From NCBI GenBank assembly GCA_029256725.1, contig JAQSXJ010000004.1, forward strand, positions 1-64,000: a stretch of 64,000 bases of DNA. Direction: 5' to 3'. The position numbers and the translations under genes were made by a program. The notes under the pieces were generated by a model. That model was given only the letters and a program-made list of their open reading frames with translations. It was not told the origin of the DNA and ran no database searches. Shown one piece after another: positions 33,949-43,861 of the stretch (position 1 is its first letter; each line of letters begins with the position of its first letter). The stretch comes from Anaerocolumna sp. (GTDB lineage Bacteria; Bacillota; Clostridia; Lachnospirales; Lachnospiraceae).

Positions 33949-34107
33949 GTGTGTCTGAAAACGCATTGCAGCTACGTACTGAAAGATTTATTTTGCGGTA
34001 TTATGTGTTATAATTTTGGACATGTAGCTCCAATATGTATTCAAGATCACGCTATGTCGCTCCTATAGAGGAACGGCCGGCTCATTGAAAGCAGTTTTCA
34101 AACACAC
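33949..34107. mobile_element. Small non-coding element with terminal inverted repeats (MITE-like)
   Basis: A 159-bp segment bounded by GTGTGTCTGAAAACGC at the left and GCAGTTTTCAAACACAC at the right, imperfect inverted copies. The inside holds no open frame of note. This is the layout of a miniature inverted-repeat transposable element, though no transposase with such ends is in the window. Confidence 0.6.
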
Positions 34108-34187
34108 ATCCTAGCACTATCTTGCCTTTGTGCCTATATTAGAACAAATACAAAGCAGTGTAATAATAAATACAGGAAGTTAATGAC

Positions 34188-36200
34188 ATGAACATAAAAT
34201 CCAACAGATTCAATTTTGTACATTATTTTGCAGGTACCCTGCTGTCAGCATTTATATTAGAAATCATACTGGAAAGTTTAAGCCGGTCATCTCTTATTAA
34301 GGCACTTTATTTCCTATGGCAGGAGCCTCTTTTATTCTTTTTAAATTTATCTATTATACTGCTGACTTTATCTATAACACTTTTTACAGCAAAAAGAAGA
34401 TTCTTTTTCTCTATCGTTGCCGGAGCCTGGATTATTATGGGAATAGTTAATAGAATCATACAATGTTTTCGATTGACGCCCGTATCGGCCATGGATTTTT
34501 ATCAGGTGAAGGAAGCTCTAAAAAATCTGCCAATGTATATGAATACCATTAATATCTTACTTCTGGCAATCCTTGTTCCGGCAGTGATTGCTTTGAGTGT
34601 CATTCTGTGGAAGAAAATCAAATTTCAAAAGAGACTGTTGGCAGTGCCTATAAGCCTTTTGGCCTTTTCATGCATACTGTTAGGAGCTATCACCTTTACG
34701 GCAACCAGGACAAAAGTGCTCCAAAACGAATTTGATAATTTGCGTGATGCTTATTTTCAGTATGGTTTTGCCTACTGTTTTACTAACAGTATCTTTGAAA
34801 GAGGTATTGATAAGCCTTCGGATTACTCTGCCAAACGTATGGGAGAAGTCACGGATAAATTAGAGAATGCAGCTGATGTACTGTATAAGGGGGATGAGGC
34901 TCAGGTGGAAAACCCCAATATTATCATGGTGCAGCTGGAATCCTTCTTTGATGTGAATTATTTGAAGCATTATACTTTTTCTGAGAATCCGCTGCCTAAT
35001 TTTACTGCTTTAAAAGAGAACTATACTTCCGGCTTTCTGACTGTTCCCGTATATGGTGCCGGTACAGTAAATACGGAATTTGAGGTTATTACAGGGATGA
35101 GTATGGAGTACTTTGGAACGGGTGAATATCCTTACAGAACCATCCTTAAATCCAAAACCTGCGAAAGTGTTCCCTACAATCTGAACAGAGAAGGATACCG
35201 CAGTTATGTAATACACAACAATTCTGCTACCTTTTACGACCGTAAAGATGTATTTCCCAGACTTGGATTTGATAACTTCGATTCCATAGAATTTATGAGC
35301 GGATTATCATATAATCAGCTTGGCTGGGCAAAGGACAGTGTGTTAACAGGTGAAATATTAAAGGCACTGAAAGCTGAGGAAGCTAGAAATTACATATACA
35401 CTATTTCTGTACAGCCTCACGGAATCTATCCGGATAACGAACCGCAGGTGCCATACAAGATTCAGGTAACACCGGAATCTGAGGCTCCCTATTCTACTGC
35501 TGCTTATTCTTCACTTGAAGCTTATGTTAACAGTATGGAATACTACGCAAATGAACTGAAGGAGACTGATCAGTTTGTTGGAGAGCTGACCAAGGCACTA
35601 ATGGATTATGAGGAACCAACTGTAGTAGTATTTTATGGAGACCATCTGCCACCTCTGTCTCTGGAACAAAAGGATATTACAAACGACAGACATCAGACTG
35701 AGTATGTGTTGTGGAGTAATTTCAAGCTTGATAAAGCGGATAAGGATCTTACTGCTTACCAACTAAGTGCATATGTGCTGGACAGACTTGGAATGGATCA
35801 GGGTATCTTAACCCAATTTCATCAGAGAGCTTCAGCTAACGAAGATTATAAGGAAGAGCTTAAACTTCTGCAATATGACCTTTTATACGGCAAGAAATAT
35901 GTGTTTGACAAGAGTAACCCTAATGAAGTAAAAGATATGAGTATGGGAATCACACAACCTGAGATTACAGAGGTAACAAGGCAGGGAGATATGCTTCTTA
36001 TAACCGGAAGTGGTTTTACCGAATCCAGTGCTGTTGTGGTTAATAACAAAAAGTACGAAACGGAGTATATAAGCGATACGAAGCTGAGTATTCCTGATAT
36101 TTTAGAAGAAGATTGTAACATCTATGTAGAACAGCTGGCAGGAAGTAAGGTAGCACTTGGAAAAAGCAAGGTCTTTCATTATCAGTCAGCCAAAGAATAA
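34188..36200 (+). CDS. LTA-synthase-like sulfatase family membrane protein with TIG-like tail
   Basis: 670 residues: five N-terminal transmembrane helices (to about 185), then an extracellular alkaline-phosphatase/sulfatase domain. Metal and active-site blocks are visible: IIMVQLESFFD, the likely catalytic Thr in GAGTVNTEFEV and FYGDHLPPL. Such enzymes move glycerol phosphate from phosphatidylglycerol onto lipoteichoic acid or modify other surface polymers. After about residue 590 an additional domain (EITEVTRQGDMLLITGSGFT and NNKKYETEY) resembles an IPT/TIG Ig-like fold, which ordinary LtaS proteins lack. The start has a moderate AGGAAG site. It lies between a MITE-like element and a terminator, as a single gene. 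Confidence 0.88.
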   Translation: MNIKSNRFNFVHYFAGTLLSAFILEIILESLSRSSLIKALYFLWQEPLLFFLNLSIILLTLSITLFTAKRRFFFSIVAGAWIIMGIVNRIIQCFRLTPVSAMDFYQVKEALKNLPMYMNTINILLLAILVPAVIALSVILWKKIKFQKRLLAVPISLLAFSCILLGAITFTATRTKVLQNEFDNLRDAYFQYGFAYCFTNSIFERGIDKPSDYSAKRMGEVTDKLENAADVLYKGDEAQVENPNIIMVQLESFFDVNYLKHYTFSENPLPNFTALKENYTSGFLTVPVYGAGTVNTEFEVITGMSMEYFGTGEYPYRTILKSKTCESVPYNLNREGYRSYVIHNNSATFYDRKDVFPRLGFDNFDSIEFMSGLSYNQLGWAKDSVLTGEILKALKAEEARNYIYTISVQPHGIYPDNEPQVPYKIQVTPESEAPYSTAAYSSLEAYVNSMEYYANELKETDQFVGELTKALMDYEEPTVVVFYGDHLPPLSLEQKDITNDRHQTEYVLWSNFKLDKADKDLTAYQLSAYVLDRLGMDQGILTQFHQRASANEDYKEELKLLQYDLLYGKKYVFDKSNPNEVKDMSMGITQPEITEVTRQGDMLLITGSGFTESSAVVVNNKKYETEYISDTKLSIPDILEEDCNIYVEQLAGSKVALGKSKVFHYQSAKE

Positions 36201-36212
36201 AATAAATATAAG

Positions 36213-36289
36213 AAAAAGGTATGCTATTAACCCCTAATAATCATTTCTATTATGAAAGTGATACTTCATGGTTGCGGCATACCTTTTTT
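36213..36289 (+). terminator. Terminator after the LTA-synthase-like gene
   Basis: AAAAAGGTATGC pairs with GCATACCTTTTTT around a 52-base loop; the T run follows on the plus strand. Confidence 0.75.
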
Positions 36290-36439
36290 CTTGCAATAAA
36301 TTCACAGATTTTCTCTCATATTTTTACAATATTTATTATAGCAAATACTAATTATAAAATATAGTAAGATGATATATTACTATAGATTCATATTAATTTG
36401 CTTCAGAAGCCAATTAATTACAAAAATATGAAAAAAGTA

Positions 36440-36468
36440 TTGTAAGTTTTACAATGAGAACTTATAAT
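36440..36468 (+). promoter_or_regulatory. Sigma-A promoter of the TPR-GGDEF gene, with palindrome over -35
   Basis: TTGTAA and TATAAT are 17 bp apart. The inverted repeat ATTGTAA-N3-TTACAAT covers the -35 element, the position expected for a repressor site. Confidence 0.7.
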
Positions 36469-36540
36469 ATTGGATAATAATGAGGAAGATTAGTTTAACA
36501 TCAGATGGAGTAGGTGTAACATTTGAGAAAAGAGGTCGTC

Positions 36541-38010
36541 ATGGTAGGTACGAGAGATGAGGCGGACAGGTTATTTTATAAAAGTCTGGAGGAATTAGAA
36601 TCCCATCACCTAGAGGAAGCTGTTAAGAGCTGTATGGAAGCAATTAACGGTTATGAGGTGCTGGGGGAATACTTCTGGTGTGCCAGATGCCAGAACCTTC
36701 TTGGCGTAATATATGGTGCCATGGATAATGAAACCATGGCTGTTGACTGCTATCTAAACGGTATTGAATACTGCACTAAACATCAGGTAAAAGGACTGAT
36801 CCATCTCTTTTACTGCAATATCGGAAACAGATATATGGAACTGGGGGATACAGACAAAGCATTAGAGTTTTTTAAAAGAGGTAAAGAGGATCTGCTTGAG
36901 AATGGAAAAGAACTTCAGGAACTATATGAGAAATGGCTTGTAGTGAATGATCTGAATCTAGGGGGAGCCTATTTTAAGCTTGGAGAGTTAAAAGAGGCGG
37001 AAGAGAATCTGTTGTCTGCTTTAGAAACAGCAGAAAAGACAAAAGATGATACCTATCTGTTTACCATAATGTGCTGTCTGTCTAAGTTATATATGGCAAG
37101 AGGTTCAGAAGATTATGTTAGAAAGAATCTGCAGACCATGATGGAATTTGTTCAGTTAAAAGCAGCACCGGTCAATGACTTTATGCAGGATATGATTAAT
37201 TTTACCTTTGTATTGAGAAATCTGAAGGAATATGAGCTGTGGAAGGAGTGTCTGGAGATATTCGACCAGTTATCAAATGAAGTCAAGTCTCCTACTGTCA
37301 TGCTTCAGGCAGTGGAATTCTGGTTGGATTACTACAAAGACAGAGGGATGCAGAAAGAACATGATAATATGTGCATCCGCCACACCAAACTGTATATGGA
37401 ATTAAAGAAATTCATTAACCAGGATAAAATTATGGCTCTGAATGCGAAACTGGAGCTGCATCAGGCAGAGGATGATATAAAGGCAACCAAAAGTAAACTG
37501 GAAAAGGATAATGTTACAGGGCTTAAAAACCGTTATGCATTGCAGCAGCATGGAGCTAAGAAGCTGGAAATGGCACACAAAACCGGAACCATGATTGCTA
37601 TAGGTGTTCTGGATATAGATCATTTCAAAGAATTAAATGATAGCTATGGTCATTTAAATGGTGATAAAGCATTAAAGAAAGTAGGTAAAATCCTTAAAAA
37701 CTGTCTGGACGGATATGGAGAGGTATATCGTTATGGCGGGGATGAATTCGTACTAATTATACCAAATGGAACCCTAGAGGTTGCTGAGAAGCTGTCCAGG
37801 AAAATTCAAAATAGTGTTATTAACAGTCATATCCCTAACAAAACCGCCCCTATTAATGGTGAACTAACAGTATCTATCGGAATCTGCTGCTGCACCCCCT
37901 CTGAAACAGACCGGCTGGAGGATGTCTTCGATATAGCAGATGGTATCTTATATCAGGTAAAGAATAATGGCAGGAATAACTACGGGATTAAATATATGCC
38001 GACAAAATAA
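36541..38010 (+). CDS. Cytoplasmic TPR-GGDEF diguanylate cyclase
   Basis: 489 residues without membrane segments. Residues about 1-300 are helical repeats of TPR type (YFWCARCQNLLGVIYGAM, FYCNIGNRYMELGDTDKALE). A coiled coil precedes the GGDEF domain (about 330-489). The active site reads YRYGGDEFVLI, intact, so cyclic di-GMP synthesis is expected. The start at 36541 follows AAGAGGTC; a TTG six codons earlier is less likely. The TPR part probably binds a peptide or partner protein. Confidence 0.9.
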   Translation: MVGTRDEADRLFYKSLEELESHHLEEAVKSCMEAINGYEVLGEYFWCARCQNLLGVIYGAMDNETMAVDCYLNGIEYCTKHQVKGLIHLFYCNIGNRYMELGDTDKALEFFKRGKEDLLENGKELQELYEKWLVVNDLNLGGAYFKLGELKEAEENLLSALETAEKTKDDTYLFTIMCCLSKLYMARGSEDYVRKNLQTMMEFVQLKAAPVNDFMQDMINFTFVLRNLKEYELWKECLEIFDQLSNEVKSPTVMLQAVEFWLDYYKDRGMQKEHDNMCIRHTKLYMELKKFINQDKIMALNAKLELHQAEDDIKATKSKLEKDNVTGLKNRYALQQHGAKKLEMAHKTGTMIAIGVLDIDHFKELNDSYGHLNGDKALKKVGKILKNCLDGYGEVYRYGGDEFVLIIPNGTLEVAEKLSRKIQNSVINSHIPNKTAPINGELTVSIGICCCTPSETDRLEDVFDIADGILYQVKNNGRNNYGIKYMPTK

Positions 38011-38011
38011 T

Positions 38012-38060
38012 AATAACCGGTATCTTTCTTTTTAATAGCAGGAAAGGTACCGGTTATTTT
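38012..38060. terminator. Bidirectional terminator
   Basis: TAACCGGTA-T-CTTTC pairs with GAAAG-GTACCGGTTA and is flanked by T/A runs on both sides, between the convergent cyclase and lipoprotein genes. Confidence 0.85.
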
Positions 38061-38094
38061 ATACGGATGTTAGAACTTCAAAAATCTTTAATAG

Positions 38095-39192
38095 TTATTT
38101 TAAATAGATAATGCTGCTGTTCCATTGTGTTCCGTTATACTCTGAGAAGAACAGTTCTTTTCCTGTAGGGCCAAAGGCAGTAATTGCGTTTTCTGTATCT
38201 ACTGCTATCTGTGTGGAGGTTCCGGTTAAAACATCATATATATAAAGACCTTTTGTGGAAGAGCCGTTAACATCTGCCTGAAGATTATAGGCTATTAACC
38301 TCTGATCAGGTGACCAGGAAACGCCGCCAAGTTCAGTTCCTTCAGCAATAGCTTTTTGATTGTTTCCATCAATACCTGTAAGCAGTAAGCTCTGTTTGGA
38401 ACCGTTATACTGTAATACAAGCATCTGATTTTTATCAGGTGAAGGAATGATATCAGATACACTTTTAAGCTCTAAGCTGGACTTTTCTTTTGTAGCAGTG
38501 TCATACACTTTCAGGGTTTCATCAGAATTGGTATTGTAATAAATTTTATCTTTAATTCTATCAACAAGAACCAGGGATTCCTCCTCAAGGCCTTTCAATA
38601 CGCTGATATCGCCGGAGGTTGTTGCTGTATAAGCGCCTCCGATATAAGCAGCTCCGATAACTTCATTATCAGCCCATTTTGCACTCATTGCCCCTGCAAT
38701 ACTTTCATTCTGCAGCCCGAAGGTTTTAAGTGTATCCATATCCAATACATAAAAGGCAGGATCGCCTAAAGTAAATTCGGTAAATAATAGGTGCTTTTTA
38801 TCAGCTGATAGAACAGCACTGCTTAAGTTAGTATCTTTTTGTTCTTTTATTAATTTGTATTCTTTGGTTGTAAGGTTATAAAGGTACAAGCTTTTCGGAT
38901 AAGAATCGGATAATTCAGCCAGGCTCATTTTGCCCAGTGATTCATTATCTTTTGATACGATTACAGTTTCTTTATCAAGCCAGTCAGAAATATTGATATT
39001 TTCATACCGGTCGATTTTGTCTACGGTTACAGCAGGTGTTTCTGCTTTGGTATCATTATCAATGACGGTTATACTCTTACCGGGTTCCTTAATGGTTACC
39101 TTGCTGTTGTTGTCCTCGCTCTTTCCACACCCAGTGAAAGTTAAGATTAAAGCTGCTACTAAAATAGAACTAATAAATTTTGAATTTTTCAT
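38095..39192 (-). CDS. Lipoprotein with TolB/WD40-like beta-propeller
   Basis: 365 residues: signal peptide with lipobox FTGC, then repeated blades of the TolB/WD40 kind (SAVLSADKKHLLFTEF, GVSWSPDQRLIAYNLQ, TAFGPTGKELFFSEYNG). The start at 39192 has GGAGG six bases upstream; a start four codons earlier coincides with that site. It is probably on the cell surface, binding a protein or ligand. It follows the two-component pair on the same strand after a 300-bp gap with hairpins, so it may be a sensor accessory or a target. The function is unknown. Confidence 0.82.
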   Translation of the reverse strand: MKNSKFISSILVAALILTFTGCGKSEDNNSKVTIKEPGKSITVIDNDTKAETPAVTVDKIDRYENINISDWLDKETVIVSKDNESLGKMSLAELSDSYPKSLYLYNLTTKEYKLIKEQKDTNLSSAVLSADKKHLLFTEFTLGDPAFYVLDMDTLKTFGLQNESIAGAMSAKWADNEVIGAAYIGGAYTATTSGDISVLKGLEEESLVLVDRIKDKIYYNTNSDETLKVYDTATKEKSSLELKSVSDIIPSPDKNQMLVLQYNGSKQSLLLTGIDGNNQKAIAEGTELGGVSWSPDQRLIAYNLQADVNGSSTKGLYIYDVLTGTSTQIAVDTENAITAFGPTGKELFFSEYNGTQWNSSIIYLK

Positions 39193-39233
39193 ATTTTCCT
39201 CCATTCCGCCGCTCTAAACGGCACACAATCTGG

Positions 39234-39283
39234 TAAAAGAAGCTATAAGCTTCTTTTAGAGTGAAAGGCTTTTCTCTCACTCT
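39234..39283 (-). promoter_or_regulatory. Two adjacent hairpins upstream of the lipoprotein gene
   Basis: TAAAAGAAGCT-ATA-AGCTTCTTTTA is a perfect 11-bp stem; AGAGTGA/TCACTCT forms a second beside it. They lie in the gap between the kinase and lipoprotein genes, 40-90 bp before the lipoprotein start. They could terminate read-through or regulate the lipoprotein mRNA. Confidence 0.45.
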
Positions 39284-39494
39284 GTACCTCCTTGATATAG
39301 ACATCTTACCAAGTATTTGTATCCATAAGATATACAGATGTATCTAAAATGTAAACAAATGTATCAAGTCTGTTAAATCCCAGGATTTTATGAAGGTTTA
39401 AAATTTATATTAAGCATGTGGCACTTAAAATTTTCAGCAGTTAAATCGTTCTGTATACAAAAGCTAAAGGTTGATAAATGCGTATATTTTTATT

Positions 39495-40952
39495 CTAAGC
39501 AGGATATACCGGAAAAGCAACACGAAACATAGTTTCATCAGAGCCTGTATTAACTAAAGCAATACTGCCGCCAAGTATTTCAGCATGTTCTTTGGCAAGA
39601 GACAATCCTAAGCCGGCACCTCCGTTTTGTCTTGCTCTGTTTTTGTCTACCGTATAAAAAGGTTCAAAGATCTTCTCTGCCGATTCCCTTGGAATTCCTG
39701 TTCCGGTGTTGGTAATCTCTATTATAACCTGATTTGCAGCTTTATAGTTCTTGATCTGAATGCTGCCATTTGTTCTATTATATTTAATAGCATTATCCAC
39801 CAGATTTATAAGAACAATAGTCAGGCTGTCCTTATCCACTTCCACATAAGCTTCTGTAAGGTCAATGTCCAAACGGAGCCCAAACTTATCGATTTTACCC
39901 TGTACACTTGCAACCACGGACAACAGCATCTGTCTTATATCCATTGGTTCTTTGTTAAGTTCAAATTCGTATTTATCAAGAGCAGCTAATTTAAGAACCT
40001 TCTCCACCATTTCATATAACCGTTCTGTCTCACTCTTAATGTTTAGCTTAGCCGTATGAAGCAATTCCTCATCATCCGGATACATCTCCAGCAGATCAAT
40101 ATAAGCTTTAATAGAGGTAAGCGGGGTCTTGAATTCATGGGTAACGCTACCGATAAACTGTTTCTGCTGTTTATCCAGCATAGATAACTTATTAACGGCT
40201 AGGGTCAATTTCTTTTGTTCTTCTTCCATATTATCAATGTTCTTCTTAATCTTCTGACTCATTTTCTGAATACCGATACTCAGTCTGCCGATTTCATCTC
40301 TGCGGGAAAAGGCTGAAGTCTCATAATCGCCTTCCCCAATGCGTTCAACGGTCTTTACCAGTCCTATGATTCCGTTTGCAAATACATTAAAATAAAAGTA
40401 TGCAAATAAAAAGCTAAGCAGAAAAACCGTACCGCCGATATAAATAAACATTTGCTGTATCTGATGATAGAAACGCTGGTTCTCCGTAAGGGAATAATAG
40501 AATTGTATCACTCCTGCCTGTTCATTATAGGTTTTTAATGGAGACAGGTAATAGAGTGAGTCATTTTCTATCATATAGGCAGTCTTATTATTTAGAGCGT
40601 ATGCAAGAGTAGTTTTCATATTCTCAGTGTCAGCAATGGACAGCTTCTTATTAACTGCCAGACCGTCATTATCATATAAGATTACCTGCTGACCGCTAAT
40701 TAAGGTAAGCTGGTCTGCAAAATCCTTTCCTTTATTGTGCAGAAAGCTTTGAGAATCCTTATTGGATTCTGCAAGAATAGTCTGAAGAAAATAAGTATTT
40801 GCAGTCTCTGTCAGCCTTGCTAAATACTGTTCGTATTGCCCTTGCTGATTCGTCCTGATTCCTCTTAATACTAACAGGCTTAGAATGAAAACCGTAAACA
40901 GCAAAAGAGCTGCAAGAAATATACTAAATTTAATCTTTATGCTGGTTCTCAC
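39495..40952 (-). CDS. Sensor histidine kinase (HAMP, HisKA)
   Basis: 485 residues: transmembrane segments at about 10-30 and 169-190, an extracellular sensor of about 135 residues, HAMP, then HisKA with the phosphorylated His272 in SVTHEFKTPLTS and an ATPase domain (LVDNAIKYN, GTGIP, GGAGLGLSLAKEH). It starts with GTG after AGGGGG, one base after the response-regulator stop, so the two are one operon. It resembles PhoR/ResE-type kinases; its signal is unknown. Confidence 0.93.
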   Translation of the reverse strand: MRTSIKIKFSIFLAALLLFTVFILSLLVLRGIRTNQQGQYEQYLARLTETANTYFLQTILAESNKDSQSFLHNKGKDFADQLTLISGQQVILYDNDGLAVNKKLSIADTENMKTTLAYALNNKTAYMIENDSLYYLSPLKTYNEQAGVIQFYYSLTENQRFYHQIQQMFIYIGGTVFLLSFLFAYFYFNVFANGIIGLVKTVERIGEGDYETSAFSRRDEIGRLSIGIQKMSQKIKKNIDNMEEEQKKLTLAVNKLSMLDKQQKQFIGSVTHEFKTPLTSIKAYIDLLEMYPDDEELLHTAKLNIKSETERLYEMVEKVLKLAALDKYEFELNKEPMDIRQMLLSVVASVQGKIDKFGLRLDIDLTEAYVEVDKDSLTIVLINLVDNAIKYNRTNGSIQIKNYKAANQVIIEITNTGTGIPRESAEKIFEPFYTVDKNRARQNGGAGLGLSLAKEHAEILGGSIALVNTGSDETMFRVAFPVYPA

Positions 40953-40953
40953 C

Positions 40954-41637
40954 TTAACCCCCTATACTTTTATAACCTATGCCGTGGACGGTTTGAATGA
41001 TATCAGAGTGTTCGTTTCCTAATTTTTTGCGAAGTCGCTGGACATGAATATCTACAGTACGGGTTCCACCAAAGTATTCCATTCCCCATACCAGATCCAG
41101 AAGCTGTTCTCGTGTATAAACCCTGTCAGGGCTTGATAATAATAAGGCCAGCAGGTCATATTCTTTTGGAGTCAGATCCAGTAATTGTTCTCCTGCATAA
41201 GCAGTTCTATTCCCGGTATGAAGTTTGACACCGCCAACATGTATATTAGAAGATTCTTTCTTTTCACCGGCAGTCTGCATTCTTCGTAGGAGAGATTTAA
41301 GTCTTGCAAGCAGCTCTCTCATGTCAAAGGGTTTGGTCATATAGTCATCTGCCCCAAGCTCAAGGCCCAATATTTTATTTACAATGTCCTCTTTGGCCGT
41401 AAGCATGATTACACCTTTATTGCCTTTGTCCGGCAGCTTTTTTAAGATATCATAACCATCCATACCAGGCAGCATGACATCAAGAATAATGGCGTCCGGA
41501 TTAAAATCCTTCAGTCTGCCGATGGCTTCATCACCTTGGTAAACGGCTTCTGTAATATAACCTTCTCTTTTAAGCGCATATATAATAGCATCCGAGATTT
41601 TTTTTTCATCTTCGATTACCATGACCTTTTCATTCAT
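40954..41637 (-). CDS. OmpR/PhoB-type response regulator
   Basis: 227 residues. Receiver domain with the acidic pair in VIEDEKK, phosphoacceptor Asp in AIILDVMLPGMDGYD and Lys in YMTKPFDMRE; C-terminal winged helix of the OmpR/PhoB type (LDLTPKEYDLLALLLSS, then GTRTVDIHVQRLRKKLG). The start at 41637 is chosen by family length; GGTGAGG lies very close to it, and a TTG five codons upstream has no clear site. It is first in the operon with the kinase. Confidence 0.93.
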   Translation of the reverse strand: MNEKVMVIEDEKKISDAIIYALKREGYITEAVYQGDEAIGRLKDFNPDAIILDVMLPGMDGYDILKKLPDKGNKGVIMLTAKEDIVNKILGLELGADDYMTKPFDMRELLARLKSLLRRMQTAGEKKESSNIHVGGVKLHTGNRTAYAGEQLLDLTPKEYDLLALLLSSPDRVYTREQLLDLVWGMEYFGGTRTVDIHVQRLRKKLGNEHSDIIQTVHGIGYKSIGG

Positions 41638-41813
41638 TGCCTCACCATCCAATCTGTTTTGAATAAGTTTTAAGTATGCTATATCAATTTTATCTTATGT
41701 TATTAGATAGTATAAGTCAATTGCTCCCATGTAAAACATTGATTGGCACAGCAATTAATTATCACAAACCCTTCAGAAAATAAATTAAAAAATATCAAGA
41801 AAATTTTTGATAT

Positions 41814-41855
41814 GTAACATATGTTACGGAATTTATTTTCCCATCCTGTTATGAT
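41814..41855 (+). promoter_or_regulatory. Crp/Fnr-type palindrome and -10 element of the hcp promoter
   Basis: The perfect 14-bp palindrome GTAACATATGTTAC (41814-41827) is followed by TATGAT at 41850-41855. A transcription start about seven bases after that -10 would be near 41862, putting the palindrome centre close to -41.5, the standard class II activator position. No good -35 element is present. Crp/Fnr-type regulators such as HcpR are known to control hcp genes in anaerobes; no such regulator is in the window. Confidence 0.7.
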
Positions 41856-41926
41856 ATACACATCAAAGCGCAGTACTAGTTCAGCAGATGCGCTAAATTA
41901 ATCAAATTATACAGGAGGATTTAAGA

Positions 41927-43792
41927 ATGGATAACAAGATGTTTTGCTATCAATGTCAGGAAACAGCAGGAAACAGTGGATGTACACAGTCAGGTGTCTG
42001 TGGTAAGTCACCAGTAGTTGCAGGTATTCAGGATCTTTTAATCTATGTGACAAAAGGCATCTCTGAAGTGACTACTAAGCTTCGTGAAGAAGGCAAAAAA
42101 GTAAGCACTGATATCAACCACCTTATTACCTTGAATTTATTTACTACTATAACAAATGCAAACTTTGACGAGGAAGCAATTGCTTCACGTATCGTTTCAA
42201 CAATAGATGCAAAAAATGAATTAATCAGCCAGTTAAGCGATAAAGCTTCTTTAAGCGATGCAGCTTTATGGGCAGGTTCAAATGTAGAGTTTACTGGAAA
42301 AGCTGCTACTGTAGGTGTTCTTGCTACTGAAAATGAAGATATCAGAAGCCTTCGTGAGTTAATTACTTACGGATTAAAGGGACTTTCCGCTTACAGCAAA
42401 CACGCTAATGCACTTCTTAAGGATGATGAAGAAGTAGATGCCTTCTTACAGAGAGCACTTGCTAAGACACTTGATGATACCCTTGGTGCAGAAGAACTTG
42501 TAGCACTTACTTTAGAAACCGGTAAATACGGTGTTAACGGTATGGCTCTTCTTGATGCAGCTAATACAACAGCTTATGGCAATCCTGAAATTACAAAAGT
42601 TAATATCGGTGTTGGTACCCGTCCTGGTATCTTAATCTCCGGTCATGATTTACGTGATATGGAATTACTTTTACAGCAGACAGAAGGTACAGGGGTTGAT
42701 GTATATACTCATTCCGAGATGTTACCTGCACATTACTATCCTGCATTTAAGAAATATACTCATTTCGTAGGAAACTATGGTAATGCATGGTGGAAACAGA
42801 AAGAAGAGTTCGATAGCTTCAACGGACCTATCTTAATGACAACCAACTGTATCGTTCCTCCTAAGGACAGCTACAAAGACAGACTTTATACAACTGGCGC
42901 TGCTGGTTTCCCTGGCTGCAAGCACATTGGTGGTGAAATTGGTCAGGAGAAAGATTTCTCTGAAATCATTGAGCATGCTAAGAAGTGTGCAGCTCCTACA
43001 GAAATCGAAACTGGTGAAATAGTTGGTGGTTTCGCACACAATCAGGTACTTGCACTTGCAGATGCAGTAGTAGGCGCTGTTAAATCCGGAGCTATCAAGA
43101 AATTCATAGTTATGGCTGGTTGCGATGGTAGAGCAAAATCCAGAAACTATTACACAGATTTTGCAAATGCTCTTCCTAAGGATACGGTTATTTTAACAGC
43201 AGGTTGTGCAAAATATAAATATAACAAATTAGAGCTTGGTGATATCGGTGGAATTCCTAGAGTCTTAGACGCTGGACAGTGTAACGATTCCTACTCACTT
43301 GCAGTAATCGCATTAAAGCTTAAGGAAGTATTCGGTCTGGAGGATATCAACGATCTGCCTATCATCTACAATATCGCCTGGTATGAGCAGAAAGCCGTTA
43401 TCGTATTATTAGCTTTATTACACCTTGGTGTTAAGAATATCCACTTAGGACCTACATTACCTGCATTCCTTTCACCTAACGTTGTCAAGGTACTGGTAGA
43501 GAACTTCGGTATTGCCGGAATCGGTACTGTTGAAGAGGATATGGAACTGTTCTTTGGTAAGGAAGAAGAAGTTGCTGCAACAGTAGAAGTAGAAGGAGCT
43601 ATCACAAAGGATATGTTAATCGGTGATATTCTTCGTATTGATTCTAACCTTGCGCCTATCCTTTTAGAGGTTGGTATGCACTGCTTAGGCTGCCCTTCCT
43701 CACAGATGGAATCCTTAGAAGATGCTTGTGGAGTTCACGGAATGGACGTTAATATAGTACTTGAGAAATTAAACAGCCAGTTAACAAAGTAA
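41927..43792 (+). CDS. hcp: Hybrid cluster protein (Hcp) with C-terminal DUF1858 domain
   Basis: 621 residues, longer than the usual Hcp of about 540. The N-terminal Cys motif (Cys7, Cys10, Cys19, Cys25 in MFCYQCQ...SGVCGK) binds the iron-sulfur cluster. The hybrid-cluster ligand region is visible in [36 protein letters not shown] and GQCNDSYSL. Residues about 560-621 are an extra DUF1858-type domain ([13 protein letters not shown]... [19 protein letters not shown]) with a Cys-x2-Cys. Hcp reduces NO or hydroxylamine in anaerobes. A strong AGGAGG site and even codon use suggest high expression. It heads a cluster with hemerythrin-like proteins. Confidence 0.95.
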   Translation: MDNKMFCYQCQETAGNSGCTQSGVCGKSPVVAGIQDLLIYVTKGISEVTTKLREEGKKVSTDINHLITLNLFTTITNANFDEEAIASRIVSTIDAKNELISQLSDKASLSDAALWAGSNVEFTGKAATVGVLATENEDIRSLRELITYGLKGLSAYSKHANALLKDDEEVDAFLQRALAKTLDDTLGAEELVALTLETGKYGVNGMALLDAANTTAYGNPEITKVNIGVGTRPGILISGHDLRDMELLLQQTEGTGVDVYTHSEMLPAHYYPAFKKYTHFVGNYGNAWWKQKEEFDSFNGPILMTTNCIVPPKDSYKDRLYTTGAAGFPGCKHIGGEIGQEKDFSEIIEHAKKCAAPTEIETGEIVGGFAHNQVLALADAVVGAVKSGAIKKFIVMAGCDGRAKSRNYYTDFANALPKDTVILTAGCAKYKYNKLELGDIGGIPRVLDAGQCNDSYSLAVIALKLKEVFGLEDINDLPIIYNIAWYEQKAVIVLLALLHLGVKNIHLGPTLPAFLSPNVVKVLVENFGIAGIGTVEEDMELFFGKEEEVAATVEVEGAITKDMLIGDILRIDSNLAPILLEVGMHCLGCPSSQMESLEDACGVHGMDVNIVLEKLNSQLTK

Positions 43793-43861
43793 TAAGTCAC
43801 TATTTAAATGCTTAACTCCCCCTTTAGAATATAGATTCATCCATGTAACACACTCCCCCCT

